From assembly GCF_026151205.1 (NCBI RefSeq), contig NC_087081.1:7809246-7873245 (forward strand): DNA of 64,000 nt. Reading direction: 5' to 3'. Made by a program: the position numbers and the translations under genes. Shown here piece by piece: positions 58,101 through 64,000 of this stretch. The stretch is from Bolinopsis microptera. Lineage: Eukaryota; Ctenophora; Tentaculata; Lobata; Bolinopsidae. Each line of letters starts with the position of its first letter. Position 1 is the stretch's first letter. The notes below the pieces were generated by a model. It searched no databases. It saw only the letters and a program-made list of their open reading frames with translations, and was not told where the DNA came from.

Positions 58101-61100
58101 TTCACATAAGTTGACGGAGAATATTCTCCTAGTTCTGAAAAATACGTCGATAACAACAAATACCAATGATAAATATCAAAACTATCCATGAGAAACTTCC
58201 CAAAGAGGAATCTAAATTGTCAAGCATGATCAGCCTTGAACCACATCTGAAAAAATATTAAAAGATTGGAATAACACAGAATATCTTAACAAATTGAAAG
58301 ACACAACACTCCTTATAAGGTAGTCACGTGGTTGTGGGATAAAGCTAAGTACTAACCAGGTTGTACAGGAGACTCCAGATTGGGCTCAACGTTACAGTTG
58401 TTAACAACCACTTCAGAGTTGTTTATGTTGTTAATTGACAACCCCGTTGTGTATGTTAACCTCTTTTGTTGGTCGTTAAAACTACCAGGCTTTGCCTGGA
58501 CATGATAAGAATTTTAGTTATATTATATATTTTTAAATACGTTACATACGTTAACACTCATACCACCATTATATTATCCATGCATATTGCATAAGAAGAT
58601 CAGAAAAATCGATGAGCCCCAAAAAGTTAATTTCCAATACGTGATTAGGAAAATTCCGTGATTTAGTTAGGAAAATCCGGTGCTGCATAAAAACAAGAAG
58701 AATCTATGAAAATATGAAACATACCTTGAAGCAGAAGACGGGTGCCTTCTCTTTCTTCTTTTTATCAGTAAGTGGAGTGTCACAACCTGTCTGTTCGCCT
58801 GTAACATCAGTAACATCTGTAGTGGTCGAAGTGGTGGTGGTGACTGTACTGCCCTCAGAACTGCGGTGGACACGTGATCTCTTGCGCTTTAGTCGCGACT
58901 TACGATAGCGGGATGTCCTGAAAGTGTGTTCATTTTACATTGTATTCGACGACGACATCTGCATGGGATGTTCCATCAGTCCCTTGTCACCTAACATTAT
59001 CGAAACACCACCATAAAATCACGTGACGTCATCACAACACAACGTGACGTCACAGAAATTAAAAAATCTTAACCAGATCAATCATCCCAATCATTATAAG
59101 AAGGTAAAATAACAAGGTATTATAACTTAACAATAAGATGCCACACTCACAATCCCTCGCTGAGCCTCTGTTTAAAGTTCTTCCGCTTAACGGGATCAGC
59201 TTGTGGTGACATGTCAAACTTAGATCTCTTGTTTGGGGGATCTGTGATAATGTAGTGGTTAGATACAATAAAGCTTACTCCTTATAATGCAACGTGAAGT
59301 CGCTGGCTGTTATTGTGTGTATATATCTGCATTAACTTTATGGAGGGCGCGAAAAGTTATCTTTTTATGGAGGGCGCGGAACATTTAAAAACATAAATTT
59401 ATATTTTCAAGCACAACTAATAGTCCGTAAGACGGACATAGCCGATACCGTTAGTATAGATAATAGATAACATTGTGCCATTCATTGTAGAACGTTGTGA
59501 CGTCATCAAAACAACACGTGACGTAATCAAAACATCACGTGACGTCATCAAAACAACACGTGACGTCATCAAAACATCACGTGACGTCATAACAAAACCA
59601 CGAGATGTCACAACACCACACTCACCTAGATCTACTGGTGAGGGAAAGTCCGTCACATTTACTGTTGTGTTATTCGGTTTGGCTGGTTTCTTCCTGGGAT
59701 CGACAGGAGTCTGTCTCAATAACGCTTTCCTGTAACATTTGTTGTGAAATATCACGTGACGTCTTCACAAAACTACGTGACGTCATTCGAATACCACGTG
59801 ACGTCATCAAAACATCACGTGACGTGTCAGCAACGCTTTCTGTAGTCTATTTTCAAGACTTTTTGTCCAGACTTATATAATTATACAGCGCATATCCCTA
59901 TGGTAAAAATTATCTGTAGGGTATTAAATAATCTACTCGGGCATACAACATGACAACTTTAAACATATAAAGAGTCGTAATGTTAATGATATTATAAAAC
60001 TGTGGAAAAATAATTATAACAAATACTGGAAATAACTGAAATATGTGTAATAACATAAATATCATTATAATATCTGCAAATTCCGTATTTATAAAACGTG
60101 TAACTGTAGCAAGACAGGTAACAAGACCGGTTATATTGCTTGGAGTTACTTGTGACGTCATCAAAACAACACGTGACGTCATCACTAAACCACGTGACGT
60201 CATTTGACAGGACATGTTATATTTCCCGGAGTTACTTGTGACGTCATCAAAACAACATGTGACGTCATCACTAAACCACGTAACGTCATTTGACAAGACA
60301 GGTTGTTTGTCTCGGAGCTACTTTAAAGTAAGTAACTCAAGTGGATGTTACAAGCGATATCTGATCATTAACAAGATGGTCACTTATATTGGCTGAAAGT
60401 TAATAATATTCAGTTGTGGAACTGTAGGTTAAAATAACTTACTGATAGGAGCGATATAGAAACTAAAGTATGAACTTCAAGTTGCACGATAATATAATAT
60501 TATATCAAATGTAACGATCATCAGAACTATCTTATTTTAACTATAAATCTCATGATTTAGTAGATTTCAGATCATAGCATTTGGTGACAAAAGTACAGCC
60601 AGTAACGTCGTTCACGTCATACCATGCATTAACAATTTCAAATTATTCTTTTTTCAAATTATATTTTTAATCAATGGCTCATGTCTACAAGTGCAGGTTA
60701 GTGTTGGAATTCATTTAAATTTTACATAAATTAACTAATTTCTAAAGTTATTAGTAACAATAAATTAAATCAGATTTGATAATAATTATTTTATTCAGCT
60801 TCCTAAGAGTCCATGCTACTTACCGGCCGTCCGCGGTCATGTTCCTTCTTAAACAGTACCTACGGTCAACATAATTATGACATAATATTACTAGCATTGC
60901 TACAATCCTAAGCTACATCTGCACAACTATAAGAGTTGTTAAACTGCTGAAGGTTAATCCTTAATTAAACATCGTAATCCTTCCTTCATTTCTCAAATGA
61001 TTGTAATTTTATTACTCTTCTTTCGTATGTTTTAAATAATCCCCTCAAAGCTTCTACGAAGAATTAAAATTCACTTTATTCCAAAATCCAAAGTTGTATT

Positions 61101-63861
61101 ATTGTCCTACTACTATTAATATGCGAACCCCCCACCCCCTCCCCCCCCCCCCCCCCCCCCCCCCGACAGATATTCTCGATATTCCTATAATTGTTAGATC
61201 TCCTCATTTAGATTACCTGTACAGTACATAACAATGGACTCTACATGGTGAATGTTAGGATCATGACAGGTGAATTAAAATAAAACTATTCGAATGATTT
61301 GAGACTATAAAAGTTTAGCAAGTCGAGCGAGTTAAAACTCCGTATGATAATATGGAGGGAACTGTATAAATTATAACTAGCTGTATACCTGCGCTGAGCC
61401 GTGAGAAGAGGAGTTCCGATAACAGGTCCACGTGGAGCAGGCCCAGGTGTTCTGATACAGGGAGTAGAGAACGACAGATCTGTGAGGGAGTAAAGTTACA
61501 GATCTGTGGAGAAACTTAAACGAAGTCTAATTTTATACAGAGGTAATTTGTTATAAATATTTGAGTCAGGCCATATTTAAAGGAATACAATAGAGAACTG
61601 GAGAAGTAAATTAACAGGGATTCGAGGATGAAAGTTAAATAGCTAAGCAGCATTATGCAATTCAGCACATCCAAATAAGAAGCAATACTCCACCTCCGTG
61701 TATGGGAATATTTCTCATCTTATTCTCAACACTGAGATCTTGGTTAGAGACGGACTTTCTAGTTAAAGTTGGTCTGGTTCTCAAAACAACAGAGTGTTTA
61801 GTCGTCGTCTTGTTGTGTTTGAACACGCTGGTTAGTATACCTAAATGTATTGCTATTACCATCATGTGACGTCATCACAACACCTCGTGACGTCATCACA
61901 ACACCACGTGACGTCATCACAACACCACGTGACGTCATCATAACACCACGTGATGTCATCACAACACCACGTGACGTCATCACAACACCACGTGACGTCA
62001 TCATAACACCACGTGACGTCATCATAACACCACGTGACGTCATTATAACACCACGTGACGTCATCACAACACCACGTGACGTCATAACAACACCACGTGA
62101 CATCATGTGTTTGAACACACTGGAGGTGTTGCTATTACCGTATTAATTTTTGTTTCAAATTGAAATCCTGTGATTAGTTACAGAAGAGTACTTCAATTTA
62201 ATGTATAATGTATAATGTATAATGTATATGTTGTACACTACCAGAAAGAGATCCGCTACGTTTTCGTTTCCCTTTCAAAGGTAACTTGTACGCTGCTTCC
62301 TGTTCACTGACACCCCAAATACCTGATAAAATATCGTTTTAGAATAATATACAGTGTATAAGGGGCCCTGTATAACAGTGATTGCACTGTCGTGTGCTTC
62401 TGGTTGAGTTATTATCTTATTTTCAATTATTTGCCTCTACATATACTCGACTGCTCCGTTTATTTATTAACAGTACTTCTTGAAAGCAAACAGGTAACAC
62501 TGACTTTTAATAACCATCCTCTCTCAGTGTATCACTAACAGTAAGGTAGAGTATCATGCTCTGTGCAAGATGGGCAATATACTAAGTTAATAAACTAATA
62601 AACTAATAAACTAATAAAGTAATTAACTAATAAAATAATGGACTGTAATAACTGTCCCGCACTCACCACTAAGTTCCAGTATCATGCTCTGTGCTCTGTG
62701 AGCGATATCATCAGGAACCAGACCAATCACTGAACTGTTCTGAACGTTTACAATTTATAGAATTCTGATTCATTATATGACCATTCTGATATGAGATTTG
62801 CTCTAATTTTCTTAACTTGAAATCATAATATTATAAATCATTAAGGATCAGTGGTACTAAACTAACAAACTACTAAACTGATGAACTAATTTAAAAACAA
62901 ATTAACAAATTAACAAATAAATGAACTAATTCCCACGCTTTCTGACTACTACAAAGTAGCACCTGTATAAGAGTCTCCATAAGCTGGGTCTCCAGTTTTA
63001 TATTAGTGCCCTCAGCAGCAGAGCTAGTGGCTCGTATCACATTAGGTGTAATAACTACAGCAAGGTTTGATGACGTCATCTTGTTAGATGAGCTCTTCTC
63101 CGCCACAGTATGTAGGAACGTTGTCAGAAACTGTTGGGGATGTAAAGATGGTTAGGAGGCAAAGTTACTTATTATCAGGATATGATTTCTAGTTATTTTA
63201 ATTAATATAATCCGTATTTAATAGTCTTTTATTATATTTTAATGATCGCGGAGGCAGAACCGAGTGCAAGTGGATTGTAATGCAAATTGTAATTGATAAT
63301 GAACAAATAATATGTACAGTATTCATATTCAATAATCTATATAAGTTATAAGTGATATGGCATATCATCACTTAAAGATTATATCTTAAATATAAATAAA
63401 AGTAAGAAGTAAGTTATATTAAGTTATAATACCTGTAAAGTGTGTCGGTTAATGTCAGGTAAACAGAGCGTTAGTGATAACACTGCTTGCATTCTGTCAT
63501 CTTCCTCTTCCAACATCTGACTCTGTGGGTTATCGTATTTATTAATTAAATTTACTAATCTATTAATTTATTAATTTATCAATTAGTTGATGTCCTAATT
63601 AACTAATTAACTAATAACTTAATTTACTAATTAACTTATTAGATTAATATAGCTTATCTTTAGCTAATCTGCTAATCTACTGATTTAAATCGCAATACTA
63701 TGAGACAAGGCCTCTCTGGTCTCTGTCACCTGAACAAATGAGTTATAGAGATCATACGTCAGGAGCGGTACAGGGAGTTCACGTAAGAACTGTTTCATAA
63801 GACTGGCAACATCATGAGGGTTCGATTCCTCGTCAATACCATTACCCTCATTTAGCGAGAT
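52146..63861 (-). CDS. ARHGAP11A/MP-GAP-like RhoGAP protein, 3' 18 exons (5' end outside window)
   Basis: Exons, 5' to 3': 63,861-63,730; 63,522-63,433; 63,130-62,963; 62,739-62,667; 62,322-62,242; 61,479-61,389; 60,859-60,824 (36-bp microexon); 59,729-59,626; 59,241-59,151; 58,917-58,725; 58,495-58,357; 58,134-58,022; 55,395-55,195; 55,080-53,830; 53,685-53,197; 53,037-52,806; 52,650-52,576; 52,374-52,146. About 1,264 codons. The first three exons hold the RhoGAP domain (LMKQFLRELPVPLL, LCLPDINRHTLQ, SSSNKMTSSNLAVVITPN); the arginine-finger exon lies beyond the window. Next come IGLVPDD, KGKRKRSGSLS, two RRSPRL motifs and a basic tail, in the same order as ARHGAP11A, a mitotic RhoA GAP. Repeated INITPQ/INITPR suggests Thr-Pro phosphosites. 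The 55,195/55,080 junction fits only if the donor is four bases further (GTGT|GTTGC) or a base is wrong. Confidence 0.82.
55890..56135 (-). CDS. Unrecognised short frame in the same element
   Basis: Frame of about 81 codons (MVHGGLITGAVEDAKPRRSP then IKLRLTFRAVAPLADKMKVL), ending in an Asn/Asp/Glu-rich tail. The frame stays open upstream to an AACCAG acceptor-like site near 56,170, so it may be a second exon of the ORF1-like gene. No family recognised. Confidence 0.3.
   Translation of the reverse strand: MVHGGLITGAVEDAKPRRSPIPSGGQEIKLRLTFRAVAPLADKMKVLLRQQYNFEFDGQQQGDINNDNGGDISDNENENTL
56462..56503 (+). repeat. 20-bp direct duplication
   Basis: Two copies of CCGAAATCAACAAATACACG-type text in tandem within the 2.2-kb element. 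Confidence 0.85.
56579..57418 (-). CDS. LINE ORF1-like protein within the 2.2-kb element (279 aa)
   Basis: Open frame from ATG 57,416-57,418 (MDFTVENLNRLEKELSVAL). The N-terminal ~130 residues are predicted coiled coil (YQKDLIKQQQKELDSVQQTV). From residue ~145 comes RSKNFIVYGVPENYGSD, then VVAASLIGIKK, RPLKVTLA, LARARNLKKS and WYITPDRNREEK, the pattern of the RRM-like domain of ORF1 proteins of invertebrate LINEs (xxNxIxxGVPE...RPxKVxx...LK...ITPDR...ER). Such proteins bind RNA and trimerise through the coiled coil. No reverse transcriptase is nearby. An intact frame inside DNA-transposon-like ends is unusual. It might be spliced to the frame at 56,135-55,890 (donor GTCAAG after SVDK), but this is weak. 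Confidence 0.6.
   Translation of the reverse strand: MDFTVENLNRLEKELSVALYDILKLSKTQTVTELNHSRLMAITKDPLANAVEKLSKLMTGNIELCKSAASTIDRLKSEQLNYQKDLIKQQQKELDSVQQTVQTEMKKTWCDIVKENCETTTSAPSIDSIKTAVKTVVEDDVRSKNFIVYGVPENYGSDPHIVAEEVITEIWESSGCDPQVVAASLIGIKKPADSGKPRPLKVTLACTESVKMVLARARNLKKSNYVAYHTWYITPDRNREEKAAHQKLVVKMKEMITAQPTKYHYIRDGKILSVDKVKM
57508..57566 (+). repeat. 18-bp tandem repeat (three copies)
   Basis: Copies of AATAACTGATTGTAACTG just upstream of the ORF1-like frame, in its presumed 5' leader. Confidence 0.9.
58990..59052. repeat. CRE/E-box repeat, short intronic cluster
   Basis: Two units with CACGTGACGTCATCA and ACGTGACGTCACA in an intron of the RhoGAP gene. Confidence 0.85.
59495..59608. 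repeat. 21-bp CRE/E-box minisatellite, about five copies
   Basis: Units with ACACGTGACGTCATCAAA. Each carries TGACGTCA (CREB/ATF palindrome) overlapping CACGTG (E-box). Adjacent to the exon ending at 59,626. Confidence 0.93.
59752..59828. repeat. 21-bp CRE/E-box minisatellite, four copies
   Basis: Four units with CACGTGACGTC variants, immediately upstream (on the gene's strand) of the exon at 59,626-59,729, so the exon is bracketed by two clusters. Confidence 0.9.
60146..60306. repeat. Duplicated ~87-bp block with three CRE motifs each
   Basis: Two blocks (about 60,146-60,221 and 60,233-60,306) share GTTACTTGTGACGTCATCAA, a central CATGTGACGTCATCA or CACGTGACGTCATCA, and ACGTCATTTGACA. Confidence 0.9.
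61862..62110. repeat. 21-bp CRE/E-box minisatellite, about twelve copies
   Basis: Long uniform array with CACGTGACGTCATCA as core, unit 21 bp. It is open as 7-residue repeats on both strands (DVITTPR, MTSRGVV), which is a periodicity artefact. Located in the intron between exons 62,242 and 61,479 of the RhoGAP gene. Confidence 0.95.
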
Positions 63862-64000
63862 CTGAAAGATGAATTTACTGCAGTAATCAACTAATAAGGG
63901 CTCTGAAAATAATTATATACATTGAATCAATGATATCATCTTTACGATGAAGCATGATTTTTTTAAATTTAAAGATGCCTCCGGTTGGCGTCCCTTTTAA

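Noticed and set aside
61798-62146. Open frames with DVITTPR or MTSRGVV repeats
   Set aside because: Periodicity of the 21-bp intronic minisatellite; antisense and sense frames both open, no gene signals.

Overview
The window is nuclear DNA from an invertebrate metazoan: AT-rich, with spliced genes using GT-AG introns, a C2H2 zinc-finger gene with TGEKPY linkers, and orthologues of animal AP5M1, ARHGAP11-type RhoGAP and Schlafen-like genes. Species cannot be read from the sequence; an early-branching or repeat-rich lineage such as a cnidarian is a guess only.

Region 1 (1-24,382) is a head-to-tail array of a ~4.58-kb unit: five near-complete copies plus partial ends. Each unit carries, on the + strand, the last exons of a coiled-coil gene built from 42-residue (126-bp) repeats, then an AT-rich spacer, then the 3' end of a CR1-like LINE (- strand), fused to the GIY-YIG endonuclease end of a Penelope-like element (+ strand), followed by a hammerhead-ribozyme-like motif. 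The copies are full of single-base indels and sporadic G/C runs, unlike the rest of the window, so this part looks like poorly polished long-read sequence. The array ends abruptly inside the first exon of a mitochondrial-presequence protein (possibly TIM44-like).

Region 2 (24.4-34.4 kb) is a transposon graveyard: a frameshifted CR1/L2-like reverse transcriptase, a LINE C-terminal zinc-knuckle fragment, a foldback element, a small element with GC-rich double hairpins, and a CR1 LINE fragment split by a hAT-like element whose interior is a 57-bp minisatellite.

Region 3 (34.4-48.8 kb) is gene-rich on the + strand: a Schlafen-like AlbA_2 protein, AP5M1 (nine exons, 457 aa; intron 1 holds an antisense LINE and intron 3 a 2.1-kb Mutator-like element), an F-box protein, and a zinc-finger protein with a periodic array of SUMO-consensus motifs.

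Region 4 (48.8-52.1 kb) is mostly non-coding with one short inverted-repeat element. Region 5 (52.1-64 kb, - strand) is the 3' portion of an ARHGAP11A/MP-GAP-like gene (18 exons in the window, 5' end beyond the right edge). Its introns hold arrays of CRE/E-box-containing 21-bp repeats and a 2.2-kb inverted-repeat element carrying a LINE ORF1-like gene.

The host genes do not form an operon or pathway. What stands out is the layering of mobile elements into them, including one whose target-site duplication copies a splice acceptor.
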